64,000 bases of DNA from Ricinus communis (lineage: Eukaryota > Streptophyta > Magnoliopsida > Malpighiales > Euphorbiaceae), in contig NC_063256.1 in the NCBI RefSeq assembly GCF_019578655.1, positions 5,208,001-5,272,000 of the forward strand. Reading direction: 5' to 3'. Made by a program: the position numbers and the translations under genes. The notes below the pieces were generated by a model. It had not been told where the DNA came from. It made no database searches and saw only the letters and a list, made by a program, of their open reading frames with translations. Positions 48,401 to 60,580 of this stretch are shown in pieces. How positions within the stretch are numbered: the stretch's first letter is position 1; each line of letters opens with the position of its first letter.

Positions 48401-49942
48401 ATAAAGCCTTAAACACTAAAGACAATATTTCCACAAACATAAACACACACACAGGCGCGCGCACATACAGAGGAAGGGAGAGGAAGCACGAGAGAGAGAA
48501 AGATAAGGTGATTTCATATTCCACCTTAGTGCACTTTCACTGTTAGCTCTTTTCTTATACAATAATTTTACAAATCAGAGAAAGATAGGATTCCAAAAAC
48601 TTACCACAATCTGCAATCCTAGAAATTCCTGTGATCTCTTTTTTGTTGCAACCAGCGCAGATGTTTCTCCTTTGGAAGAATCAGGTTGCTGCAACAATAA
48701 ACTAATTTGAAATTCCAATTACACCGGTTACTAATATGAAATATCCTCAAGTACCTTGGACTAACAAAATAGGATGAAGGATTTCTTGCAAAAAGTTGCT
48801 AATTGGCTACTAACTGGAATCTGACACTTCCATTTAGTTAAGTTTCATCCTTACTAAGTGTTGAATTGACAGGCTATAATTCTACAATGAATCCAAAAGG
48901 ATACTCCTCAATTACCAAATTAAAATAATCTTGTGTCTTAAGATCACAGAAAATGGATATAGGTGATTGTTAAAAATCAAACAAACACAAGGAATAGCTT
49001 ATTGGATAATGTTGTTAGTTTACCTGAAAAGGACAAGGGACAAGTGTGCCAAAAAGGTCCTCTTTCAAATCTTGAGCTCTGATAGCGTACAAAGCATTCT
49101 GGAGTCCACGTGATACAAGATATTCCTCAGTGTCCTTAGATAAAGAGTACCCTTTGTATACACTGACAGGAGGATCACATACCTAGCAAAATATAAGCCC
49201 GTATTAATTTATTCTACATTGTTGCAGACTAAAATACAGGAAAGCCGCAATCAGTACTAGAAAAACAATTGCGTAGAAAATACATCATACCGGTGTCTGC
49301 ATTTTAACTGTTACTGATTAATCACTAAAGAATTACAAGCCATAGCATAAAAAATTTCCTAGTTGAATGAACAACATAAGAAATTTAAAACCACAAAAAG
49401 TGATACATTTAATCTTGAACTTATAATCAAATGAAAATAACAAAGGCATCATTGTTATCTCATGTGTTTGCCAAAAGGAACACATCAAAAGCACACAACT
49501 TAACTTGAACAAACAAGAAAATCAAACCATAATAATAGAGAGGTGAAAAAAGGATTACCGACGAACCAATTTGAGCTTGACAATCAGTGAAACTCTTATA
49601 AACACCAACAACGTCACCTTTCCTCACAACAAAGAAAGCATCTTTTTCTTGCTCCATAGGTGCTGTTGCCGACTCAGTAGGATCCAATTTCCTCTCACGA
49701 GAAACTTTCGCACTTCCTTTTTTGGTCGAGTAACACTGAGCACGAAACCTAAAAACAAATTGTAAATTGAATTTGACTGAATCAAAACTAACAGGACGCT
49801 CAAAGCTTCTATTGCGCAAAGGAGTACAAGTAGAAGTAGAATAACAATAACATTGATGCGAAACGCTCCTCGAAAATAAAATGCCTTTTCCCCTTCCAAA
49901 TATAGCCGCTGTGTATGATGACACTCGTGATATGCAGTTCAT
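45411..49942 (-). CDS. RNase H1 family protein with hybrid-binding domain, organellar; intact copy B
   Basis: Cleaves the RNA strand of RNA-DNA hybrids. Plant family members act in nucleus, mitochondria or chloroplasts. Nine exons: 49942-49559, 49182-49024, 48688-48605, 48226-48131, 47959-47867, 47788-47645, 47087-46980, 45587-45536 and 45448-45411. They join in frame to 385 residues. The first ~60 residues are basic and Ser-rich, which suggests organelle import; chloroplast against mitochondrion cannot be decided. The hybrid-binding domain (also called caulimovirus viroplasmin-like) starts near residue 103 with FFVVRKGDVVGVYKSF. The RNase H domain begins at CILEFDGASKGNPG, with the catalytic residues Asp249, Glu289 (NNVAEYRA), Asp313 (VQGDSKLV) and Asp363 (NSEADAQAN). 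Exon 6 acceptor choice (ATTTGC at 47788) keeps the frame. It is closest in plan to the Arabidopsis RNH1A-C group. Confidence 0.94.
45943..46318 (-). repeat. Possible LTR-type repeat fragment in RNase H1 intron 7 (copy B)
   Basis: Counterpart of 21185-21560 with the same TATA-like and AATAAAA arrangement on the minus strand. Tentative for the same reasons. Confidence 0.3.
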
Positions 49943-50016
49943 TCCAATTTACTGTCTCTTCTCTGCAATTCACGACTGAATGAGGAAATATGTGTCTCAG
50001 CTAAGTACGGGTTCTA

Positions 50017-50140
50017 GGCTAAGGGGGTAATTTGGCCCCTGAACTTTGACACACAAGACAGTTTACCCCAAAATCAACTTTCTAGTTCTAGGCGAATAAA
50101 ATCAAGTTTTTGGCTAAAAGGCTAATTGCCCCCTTCAGCC
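50017..50140. mobile_element. Short MITE at the right end of copy B
   Basis: About 124 bp with inverted ends. The left end is GGCTAAGGGGGTAATTTGG. The right end on the reverse strand is GGCTGAAGGGGGCAATTAG. The interior is non-coding. Copy A keeps only the left ~70 bp because of its 103-nt deletion. Superfamily and target duplication are not resolved. Confidence 0.6.
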
Positions 50141-50232
50141 GATTCTGAGTGGGTTTTCTGTTAGTCAGAACAATAAAGGCTTTGTTAATTTACGATTAAT
50201 CCAGGTACTGTATTATAACAAATGGGCTTTTC

Positions 50233-50708
50233 TATTATTTTCTTTTTCTAGTTGATAAAAGCAAATTAGCTTTTGCATATTATATCAATTTTTCTTTATA
50301 TATCTTTTACTGTAGGAGACATTCTCACTATTCTTCGTGAATAATGAATGAGACAATTCCAATTCCAATTCCAGGCATCCTCAATTCACACAAGTGAGAA
50401 TACCGAACACTTGATATTAAATCTTATATTATTTATAGAGCTTCTGCACTTATTATATAATCTTAGATTATAACTATATTATGGTTATTTGATTAAATAC
50501 GACACGGTCTGCTAACGTATTAAGAATGATAAAAATTTATGTGATACAAAATTGAAACTGGAAAGCCGGTCTTGGGAGTATAGCATGTAGATCACAAACA
50601 ATATCCATCTCTTCTCTTTGGAGTACTAATTCTAAATGACATAGTTTGGATTCCATGGACACGGGTGCTAGTATAATGTTTCAAAAGAATTGGAAGTCAG
50701 GACGTGGA
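50233..50708. other. Right flank spacer next to copy B
   Basis: Single-copy AT-rich sequence downstream of the RRM gene stop codon (minus strand). It should include that gene's 3' UTR. Nothing else is recognised. Confidence 0.55.
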
Positions 50709-53661
50709 TTAGCTCTCTTCTACTGAAGCTATAGCAGATTGCGAACCGTATTTACTAAACACATCAGTTAGCACGGCCTTCTCCCTGATCTTTAACCTGC
50801 ATCAGCATTGACAATGATTATTAATATGGTCAAAAAACAGAGCAAACAGTACCACCACTAGACAGCTTAACGCAGGTAATCACCTCTTTGCAGATCCTGG
50901 GATTTCCAACTTGGGAGCCTTCTCTGCTGTCGCTTTTGCCCTAACCTTTTTCTTAGTAGCCCGTCGTTTATCTTGCTTCTTCTGGGAAAATGAACCAGTC
51001 GTAGGTTTCACAATCGCTTGCACTATATCACCAGTATCCGAATCTGATATGCTGAAAGATTCCAGACTATCAGTAACATCTTTCAATTTTTCTGTTCTGA
51101 GTTCATCCATGTCATCAGGTACATCAGATGAAGTTTCTTCAGAGCATGAGTCATCCATATCAGCATTAGCATCTATATCTGCTTCAAGAGCAGGAACTGT
51201 CAAGTTTGAATCAGAATAGAAGCTGCTTGCTGATTCATCATCAGAAGAGTTGGAAGAGTGTCCATTTGTCATCATGCATTTTATCTGCTTCTGAATCCTG
51301 CCAAATACTATACTTTGTCCAGAGAATTGTTGCACAAACCTGTCATGGAAAAAAATGCATTTCAAATAAGAAGCAAGCAGGAAATTTACGTTTATATCAT
51401 GTATCTGGTACTACATGGCTTCACTCCCAAGAACTCCAATCATTCTCTTGAGGCCGATGAGTAGCTCATTTAGGTACATGACATTAATGGAGAGCTCGAA
51501 AGTGCTGTTTTTGGCTTTATGAATCTGACTTTCAAGCTAATTTAATAAATGAGCTAGGTCTGAATATGTCAAAACTTAGCTTGACTTGCTTATTGCCATC
51601 GAGAATAAAATGATGAGGTTGTCCATCATTTCCACAGGATTTCTTATCTAGTTCATATTTCCTTAATGTTACTACCATATACAAGGTTTGCAATATAACA
51701 TTATCTACCTCATGAATGCCGTATAGAAAAAATCAGGCTAAATACTTTTCAACTAGCATCAAGATCAGGAAATCACTATCTTGTTACATCAATAGTATGA
51801 TGCTCCAAAAGGCAAACAGCTACTATTCGATACTTCATTGTACGTAATAAAAAGTAGATATACCTATCAGCATCCTCCTCAGACTTGAAATCAACAAAGG
51901 CAAAGCCCTTGCAAACAGGGTCTTTCGTCTTCTTATTTCCAGAAACTGCTGGGAATATATTAACAACACCAGGAACTTCTTTGAATGCTAATTGTAGATC
52001 TCTGTGGATGTTCCTTTTCTTTGGAAGGTTGATAATGCGCACTCTAATGCCACTAGGTACAACTTCAGCCACTGCACGGACTTAATATCATGGAGGAAAG
52101 TCAGGTTCAAGTTAACAGGGAGAAGTATACATAGCGTTCTCAAGGAACCTTAAATACTAATTATACTTCTTTAAGTACAAAGAGAGATACTATTATATGA
52201 ATCCTGGAAGTACCATGTATTTGCTAGGTAAAAGAGTCCTAATGAAGCTTGAGGCATGCAAAAAGTGGCACTGTCCTTAAGGATTAACTTTAGTAACCCT
52301 CCAGTATTCAACAAGCAGTACTGCACATATATGTACAACAGTATTTTCACAATCCTTATTTGTTATTTTTTCACTTGGCAGATTATATTACAAGTTCCAT
52401 GAATAAATCTTTGTACAACATATTTGCTCTCCATGGGTATATGATGGCTGGACACAAAACTAAACTCAGCAATAAGTTGCCTATGCTGCAAAGGTCTGTC
52501 AAGAACACAGCAATGTGTATACAGATACACACAGGTGTGCACACACAACATACATTTAGCACTACTGCTAGCTTTGGATGCATGGGTTCAATCCCTATAA
52601 TGAAGAACGCAGGCTACACGACTATCCCCATGCATTTCAACCTGTGGAAGAACATTATAACTTTTTATTAAGGAACCATTTATAATGCATTGGCAAAGGG
52701 AAAATCCTTCTTCACTTTGTGATATGAACACTGGAGAACCACCTCAAAAACTTGCACATTGAGGTGGAAGAGCAGAAGCCATTATCTGCTCACATCAAGT
52801 TCTCCACATAACCAATGACGGATATTGGGATTTTAAAACATTTGAGACTAAAATAATCCGGCCTCTTTTACAAGAAGTAATATCCCATTTCCGGATGTTG
52901 CGCAGACTCAGGATTTCTATGATATAGATAAACTATTTTAGCCCAACATATGTAACAAAGTAAATATAAGAAAGCTCACAGGTATTCACTTGCAACAAGA
53001 AAATAAGACTAGTTTAAGGATGTAACTTGATGCATCACATTATAATGCTAAATAAAAAAAATACTTTAAGCAGACCTTTGTTCTTTTGACCATCTTTCTC
53101 GGATGCAGGCTTAACTGGGTTATTTTTAAGAGTATCCAAGTTAGCAGCTTGTGCTTTTCTACTCTGTTCAATTTCTTCAAGCAGCTTATCTTCAACAAAA
53201 GTATCATAAACCTTCCCCTCACCAAACCCACGTGGCTTGTTCTCTAGCCACTTTTTCATTTTACCAAATGGCAAAAGCATCCCTTCCTCCTCCTCGTCAC
53301 CCTCATCAACGAAATCATCATCAAAAGCATCAAGTTCATCATCAAAATCATCATCATCATCCTCCAAGTCACTCATGTCCATGAGGGCAGTGCTGCCATT
53401 TCTGGGTTTTTTCTTCAGTGCATAAAGAGAAAAAAGATTGCACCTTTTGAGCGAAAGAGAAGGGAAATTAAAAAGGGTAGTTTGAGATGGTAGCGGAGAA
53501 GAGAGGAAAGTGTTGTTCTTGAAGCGGAGAGTGAACTGTGACACAGTTGAAAATGATTTAAGAGTTCCATTTGGAATTAGAAGACGAAAGGATATTGAAT
53601 TGGAAGTAGAGGCAGTGGTAGTAGGGATAGTAAGAAGAGAGATTGAATTGCTCACCATCAT
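50709..53661 (-). CDS. Acidic RRM RNA-binding protein, probably chloroplast
   Basis: Four exons on the minus strand, 53661-53076, 52080-51864, 51339-50884 and 50796-50709, join in frame to 448 residues. Residues 1 to ~80 are Ser/Thr rich with few acids, like a transit peptide. A run of Asp and Glu follows (about 97-127), then LPFGKMKKWLENKPRGFGEG. One RRM domain lies at about 205-295, with RNP2-like VRIINL and RNP1-like CKGFAFVDF. The C-terminal part holds a Ser/Asp-rich segment and a Lys-rich basic stretch (KKQDKRRATKKKVRAKA). This matches a plant-specific single-RRM protein (Arabidopsis At1g70200 type). I recall, without certainty, that its maize relative RBD1 promotes chloroplast rRNA maturation. 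RNA binding is supported by sequence; the target is inference. The gene is single copy here, just outside the duplicated unit. Confidence 0.9.
51455..51610. repeat. Degenerate GAGCTC-rich repeat in RRM gene intron 2
   Basis: The stretch contains gagtagctcattta, gagagctcga, aatgagctaggtc and agcttgacttgctt. These words resemble the repeat in helicase intron 4 but are more diverged. It is probably a fragment of the same family; edges are uncertain. Confidence 0.35.
53335..53365. repeat. CAT/GAT trinucleotide run coding for the Asp stretch
   Basis: Repeated ATCATC units (GAT on the coding strand) encode the Asp run in exon 1 of the RRM gene. Such runs vary in length by slippage and would change the acidic tract without breaking frame. 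Confidence 0.7.
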
Positions 53662-53758
53662 TTCTGGCTCTCTTCGCTACAGCTACTACTGCTCTTGGTC
53701 TAATCCACTCTCCTGACTTTTGCCAATGAAAAATTAATCACATAGGGTGAACACCGTT

Positions 53759-53832
53759 GGTGTCGTGGTGTAGTTGGTTATCACGTCAGTCTAACACACT
53801 GAAGGTCTCCGGTTCGAGCCCGGGCGACGCCA
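53759..53832 (+). tRNA. tRNA-Val (anticodon AAC)
   Basis: 74 nt that folds as a standard tRNA. The acceptor arm GGTGTCG pairs with CGACGCC (one G-T pair) and the discriminator is A. The anticodon arm TCAGT-CTAACAC-ACTGA has AAC at positions 34-36. The T arm is CCGGTTCGAGCCCGG. The A-box region TGGTGTAGTTGG and B box GGTTCGAGCCC match internal Pol III promoters, and a T run at 53841-53845 can terminate transcription. No CCA is encoded and no intron is present. It lies 97 bp from the start codon of the divergent RRM gene. Confidence 0.97.
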
Positions 53833-54860
53833 CTGCTTAAATTTTTCATGGTCTAAAAATATCGAGGCCAAATGGTAAAAGGAGAAAGTTTAGATAGAAA
53901 TAACAGACCAAAACGAGATTGAAGACAGTCGTGTAACTAATATGGCTTGTTTTTTTGAGAAAGAATTTAGCTTGTAAAAGAAAGAAAAAGAAAAAGGTGG
54001 ATGAGTCTACTTGAGTTGTTAAATGCATGTGGAGCCTAATAACTGGATGCTGTTAAGTTTCAGCTTATAAACCAGCCCAGCAGGCTATATATGCTCCAGA
54101 TTTCGTTCATCAATCCCAGCTAAAAATGATCTTGGTCCATAAACAAGGCTGTACCATTAGGACCACCAATCAACTTTTTTTTTTTTAAAACAAAGAATTC
54201 ATTTCGTTTTGCCATTTTCACCGTTTAAACAATAGATTACAGATGGGTTACACTTGCACCAAAAATATAATTTGCCCATTTCTTTAGATAAATTCTCCAA
54301 AGTAAATCTAATTAATTTTGAATTTTCTTACATGTCACTTGCCAATATGCATCACAGTACCAAATTGCATCCAACTATAAAAAGATGCACGTTATGTTGT
54401 AAGTAATGAGTAGATAGTAAAATGTTTAGGTATGTAACAGAGAACATAGTACAGAATAGATTGTAAAATGCACCCAGTTAGGGTAGATTATAGTTCTATA
54501 TCTAAACACCCAGTTCACAATTGGTTGATCTATTGATACGCAAACATCCGGGTTGCATGATTTCTTTACTTATACAAAGATCCTCAATTTTTCCTATTTA
54601 ATTTTTTAATATTTGTATCTTTTATTATTGTATTATTCCATTTCTTAGTTTTTATTTGTTTTATATTAAAGAATTAACCATCGTGAGATTATAATTGACA
54701 TTTTCTCAACGATGAGTCAATTTGAGTTAGTGCATGGTTGCTCCAATGGTTCCAACAAATAGTGTTCATCTAGTGATTTTATATATTTTGTGTTACTCAA
54801 TATATAGAATAATTTTATTTCATATAATTTCTTTTAGAAAATTACGTATTCCCATTTCTC
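53833..54860. other. AT-rich spacer downstream of tRNA-Val
   Basis: About 1 kb of AT-rich DNA with T and A runs. No gene, RNA or repeat family is recognised. Confidence 0.5.
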
Positions 54861-55250
54861 TTAGCTATCGGGTTTTATGTTTTCATTTCCATTCAATGAG
54901 GAAGATTTGAAATTTTTCTTTGTTCTTAGTTCTATCCCGATTGGCCTCTGTTTTTTCCATTCATAAATTCCTGGAGTCCGTCTCTGCTTTAGATGCCGCA
55001 GCAATAGTGTTAGGCTTTTGACCTTTAAAAGATACAACATTCCTGATTTTCCAAATGTTACAGCACAAGAGTATAGTGGGAGCCTTAACTTGATCGAATA
55101 CCTCAGCATTCAGGGATCGCAGAATCTTAACTGTGTCCATCAGACATCGTCTGAGGGAAAACTTCAATCCCAGGTTTGAAGCCAAGGCTACCTTAGAACC
55201 ACACTTGTGAAGCCCAAGAAGTCCTATAGTAAGTGATTATTCCTGTTGTG
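54861..55250 (-). mobile_element. Fragment of a LINE-type retroelement (C-terminal region)
   Basis: Two short overlapping frames on the minus strand read LGLKFSLRRCLMDTVKIL and then ILLCCNIWKIRNVVSFKGQKP. The IWKxRNxxxFxxxxP pattern is typical of the segment after reverse transcriptase in plant LINE ORF2 proteins. The frame shifts near 54960, and no reverse transcriptase core or poly-A tail was identified, so it is a decayed remnant. Confidence 0.4.
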
Positions 55251-58200
55251 CTTTTGGCTGGTGGTTAATAGCTTTTACAGACCTTACTTTATTCGTTATC
55301 TATTGTCCTTTTACTGGGACTGATGATATAACCAGTTTACTGCTGGAATGCATCCATAACTAACATTCTAGTGGAGATGTGAATGGCATGAAAACGTAAC
55401 GCCCTAGTGTTCTGGGGGAACCGATCAACTCTTGTACTACTACTAACCATCTCACACTCTGATCAGTCCTTGCATCGGATCCTTTGCCTTGCTCCTTGTA
55501 GAATTGCTAGGAAAAACCAAAATTGGACCATCTCGTGAGAGGTTAGGATTTAGGACCCTACCGACATGGGCTCCCGGAGTCACGAGTCATGAGTCACTGC
55601 TATAATAACCATCTGACAAGAAATATGGTACGTACCTCCCCTTAGTCCACTTATACGACTCATCCTCTTGGATGGTAGTAACTATCAACTCTTTATTACT
55701 AATAATAATATGCATGTAGCTTGTAACAGTGCTCCAAATTACTGCATTCTGGTTTTATCAGACATTTCATTCATATGATACTAACATATATGCAACATAT
55801 CTATTCATCAGATAAGGAGTGTAGTTTCAGTAACGGAAAGCCTGAAACACAATTTCGGCAACTTATATGAGTAGGGGGGGAGCTTCTTGGAGACATGGGG
55901 TAGCCATGCCCTCCTTCCTCCCTCCCCCACAAAAGTTTTCATGAATGACATGCCATACTATACTAAAAAAGTTTTGAAGGATTGCCATTAATTGAATCCT
56001 TCAAAACTTTGCACATGTTTTAAATATAATTTAAACCTCCAAACATATTATCCAAATTCCTTCACTATATCTAGGGAGTTTCTTGCCCAAAGATGTTACG
56101 AGTTGATGTTTAGAGCATAATATTCATGTTTTTAGATTAATTTTTTGAATTTATCTTGGGTGTTAAGCCCTTCAGAAAGAAATCACAACAGTCGGACCAA
56201 ATACATGCACAACATATATAGATGTAAAGAGAATAAACAACACACGAGGCAGAGCAATTGGTGCCCACAGTAAATCCCAATATACAAGGCCAACCTTCTA
56301 AGTCATTTTCCAATTTCCATGGACCATTTCTTCAACACAAAAAATAGTCCAACAATAATAACACTATTAGGACACATACCCTAAACGCAAAACTTGCCAG
56401 TACTTTTTCCTTGAAACAACTCTTTAGACTTTCCAATAGGAGGTTTCATTTTCAATTACCTTTATAGGATGTAAAATGCTTAGGTCTAATTGAGCAAAAA
56501 GTTTCATGATCCTCAAAATTGGTACTTCCACCTCTATTTTTCTGGGTCATGCTTATGCCAGACGTAACAGGTAAAATTAGCTATCACAAGTTACTACCCC
56601 GCAAGAAATGGCCACCTACTGATCAATTTCTAGCAATTGGAGGGCCAATTCTTTTACTTGAAATAACTTCCATTCCAATTACTCCTGTTTGATTTACAAT
56701 TCTTTTTTTTTCAATAGCAGTTTGATCCCATTCTATCCCATAATTTATAAAGAATAAATACTCAAGTTATTTTTATGCCTAAAACAAATTAAGTAGTGCG
56801 ATTTTGGAATTGGGGCCATTAAATTTCAATTCTCCTCCTTGTTTGTCATTCAATTGAAATTAGAATTCTGACCACAATTTCTTGAATTCCTAACTTGGAC
56901 TCCATATCTTTCATCAACAATATGTACATAATCATTTAGTTATCATATTACTTACCTATTTAAAATTATTCGTAAGAACAGATTAACTAGAAATTGAATC
57001 TAAAAAAATTAACCCATCCATTAACTGCCAACCCTCTTTCTGACTGATTGATTAAGCAGACAAGGAGAGGAAAGAAGCAGTCAAAAGAGAGAAAAATAAT
57101 GGAAGTAAAACATTATAGAAGTGGCAGTGATGCTAGGCTGTTTCATGCCCCACAAATTGTATAGTTTTTCTAATGTCTAGCCCACAACAATAAGGCAATA
57201 ACTTGAAGAGTTGAATTCTAGGGCTTGGAGACATGGTTCCTTGGATGTTGGCATTAGGTAACTAGAGCTATCTGTAAGGGCCTATACATTGTCTTTTCAT
57301 TTGATAATTGGCACACTCCAAATACTCTCTAGAAATCTAAATAGTCTAAATCAAAGATCAACACGACCACCATTTTTAGGTTTTATTAATTTCTATGGTA
57401 TAATCTTAGGTGGTTGGCAGATGTAGTATATTTTTGCCATTAGCAAGCCTGCTTGTTGTTAAGCTTTCTAGAAGAGACTCTCTTTTAGATTTTTCTTTTC
57501 TCTTTTTTTCTTTTAGGACCTTTGTGTATTAGATCTTAGTATTGGATGAGTAATAAGCTCTTTAAATATTTTATACTTTCTTAAAACCAATACTTTATAC
57601 TTGAAACAATGGAAGACTGACATATATTTTAGGTTTTTTGAGACTTACAAAAAGGAATTCTTTTTTTTTATTATTATTTTATATTCCCTATTAAAATTTC
57701 TATATATTGTTTCAAATTTTTAAATGAGAGACACCTATCAAGAATTTTTTTTTTTCTTTTAATGAAACTAGCAGTTTTTTTTTTATACTTAATTATATAA
57801 CTGAAAAGTAACATCTATTTTTAAATTTGTTTAATTACTGTAGATATTAATATCCAACAATAAGATATAATTATAATACAAGGGAGCAGCCAAAAAGAAA
57901 TTGCCCTTTTAATTGCTCATATCTATGAAACTAGTTTTGTTTTCGTTCATCCAGAAAGCTTGTTTTCGTTGAGATCTCATTTCATACATGCGAAAGGCAG
58001 TATGAACTTCTAAAATTCTTAAAAGGACAGTAAAGTTAGGGTTTTTGAATATTTAATTTTCTACACCTATCAAAAAGGGGGACTTTTTTTCAATATTGTT
58101 TAATGACTTAACGATGCTTAATAAGTAGAACGATTAGAAGGTTAATAAAATTTTATTAACGTAATTAAGCAAATATATCAAACATGGGAAAGGAGCTCCA

Positions 58201-60541
58201 ACCATGGACAAGCCGTTTTGTCAGTTATGAGCAAGGCATGAGCCTAATTTTTTGAGACTTTTGTTTTTGTTGAGAGTTTCATGTAATTTAGGTGGCATTA
58301 TCAACTCATATATGCCAATGAAGTTGACGGTATGAAGGCTCTCAAAGATAACGAAAGAAAAGATTGAAGAAGACATTAGCAAGTTTTCAATAACAATTAA
58401 ATACTATTTTTAAATATTATAATGTATATATAATAGGTATATATTTTTGGACACAACCCTTGGAACTGGAAATGCAGTGATGGTGGAGCATAATCTACTA
58501 CAAAATCCTAACCACTTTGCCTGCTGAATTATTAATGTCCTCATTCCAATCATATAATTGCATGTGCTACAACACCATAGTCAGCTAGAGCATTTTATGA
58601 TTAATTAATTATTTTGTTTGCACCAAAATTAAAATATACAACTATACTCTTCTTAATTGGAAATCTTTTTCTTCATCAATTTCGATTATGGGATAAAAAC
58701 TGCAGTCCATAAGAAAGACCAATTAGTTAGGTTAACAAATTATACTAATTCATTAAGTTAAGCATTTACATAAAATGGGATGAAAAAAAATAATACATTG
58801 CCATAAGCTCTAGCCACTTAGTTCAAAAGGATGTAGATGCATTATTAGACAGGCTTGAATAAATTAATTGAGCTACCCAACTAAAGCATGCTAAAGAAGA
58901 CCCTAATATGTGGATTTTGGTACTAACCAATAGTTTAATTAAGAATGAGTCAATGTGGCAGCATGCATTGAAAGATACTTTCACTAAAACCATGATTTAT
59001 TTATTAGTTTATTGAGATTGGTTATTTATTTATTTATTTTGAGAAGGTTCATTAAAATAATACCCTATTTGGGATTCCAATTGGTATATTAAAAAAAATA
59101 TGGGTTTAAAATTTTTTAATTTAATAAATTGATTTTTAAATTATTTTTTTCAAATTTATTTCTAGAAAAAAATATCAATTTAGTTGTTTCTTTTCAAAAG
59201 TATCATTTTTGAAGTTTAAGAAAATTATTTATTTTTCAAAAAAGTAGTTTTATCAATGCATTATTTGGAATGGAGTTATACACCAAATAGCTGTTGGATT
59301 TAATTGGATTAATTCGTAAATATAATTTTTCTTTTGAGTATCGAATCAAGCAAAAAATTATTACATGTTTAAGTACAAATCTTTATAATATGAAACTGGA
59401 CACATGGTAACGCTAGCTACCTTTAAAATGTTGACATATGGCCAAAGAAAGAAAACCCCACAGTTCAAATGGGAAGAGATAATGGCTTAAAAATGTCTCA
59501 TTGAATGTCTTGATCCACCTCACCGACCAAAACTAAAAAGGTGATATTGGGTCCTATTAATTTACTAATATATATATATATATGTGTGCTTATTTTTGTG
59601 AAGTTTAAGCCTTAGCCATAGATAGGAACTGATATCAGAATCCCAAGGGTCCAGAATACTCATCTTACTCCTATTGCTGGAGAGTCACTTCAAATTTCTA
59701 TTTCACTTTTCCCGGGGACAAAGGATTAAAAAGAAAGAAAAGAGAAAAAGAGAAGGGAAATTCTTTAACCTATTTTTTCAAAATAATATTGCACATAGTC
59801 ATATAGAAAGAAAATGTATATTCATGCTAAGCTACTTTTTGTTAGACTTTTGTCTTTGAGAGCCAAATAATACAAAGGCCGAAATAGATATAAAGGGAGA
59901 AAACAGTGCTGAAAATGATGTTTCCACTTTGTGATTTTATTATTATTATTATTATAATTTTCAAGTAATTAAAGATTTTGCTAAGGGACAAATATAGGAA
60001 GGCTCATCTTTCTTTCTGTTAGATTCTTTTTCTTTTTTTTTTTCTAATTTGTTACATGGGATGGCTCCTCTTTGAATCTTGCGACCTTGTCCGATGGCAG
60101 ATAAATAAACAAGTAATTATTAATTATTATTATTTTCTTTAAGGAAAATCCCAACTCTACCGTATGCATACATATCCCCTTTTCTCATCCCCAAGATGGG
60201 CACACCTTATAAATTAACTAAAATATTCATTAATTAGCCCAATATGTTATTTAGTTTATAGATTTGATATGTATGTGTGTTAATTACGAGGAGTACATAT
60301 ATGAAGCCAAAGTCTTCAAATTTTTAAATCTTTTGGGGTCTCATAGCATCCTATAATTGATGAGAAACACACAAAGTTAGGTCAGTGTCAGCTATAAATA
60401 TTTATAATAATTTCTTCCCCAAAAGAAAAATAAAATGCTATTTATTTAACAAATTATAGAAACATGAAGTGACAAGGAAATAAAATACGTACACCTGTCT
60501 TCAAAGACATATACATTGTTCATGCTTGCTCCCCTACTCCT
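55251..60541. other. Gene-poor AT-rich region
   Basis: About 5.3 kb without a supported gene. A slightly more GC-rich block at 55390-55660 has no identifiable product. Poly-T tracts (57660-57790) and a short TA run at 59569-59583 are present. A 61-residue frame at 59674 is low complexity (Lys-rich) and not credible as a gene. Confidence 0.5.
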
Positions 60542-60580
60542 ACTCCTACCTCTCTCTCTCTCTATATATATATATAGAAT
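60542..60580. repeat. CT/TA compound microsatellite
   Basis: A run of CT units at 60553-60564 passes directly into TA units ending near 60577. It has no further annotation value. Confidence 0.8.

Larger units (their letters stand above)
25372..50232. repeat. Tandem segmental duplication, copy B
   Basis: This is the second copy of the unit at 608-25369. Its left edge begins inside exon 5 of the RH22-type helicase gene. Its right edge continues into single-copy DNA, so it holds the native right edge. Copy A matches it up to the shared bases gggcttttc (25361-25369 against 50224-50232). Two bases (25370-25371) then separate the copies. Polymerase lambda and RNase H1 are open in all exons here, which makes copy B the better template for the locus. 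Confidence 0.97.

Noticed and set aside
51206..51464. Plus-strand open frames across RRM exon 3 and intron 2
   Set aside because: They are shadows of the minus-strand RRM gene and lack any domain.
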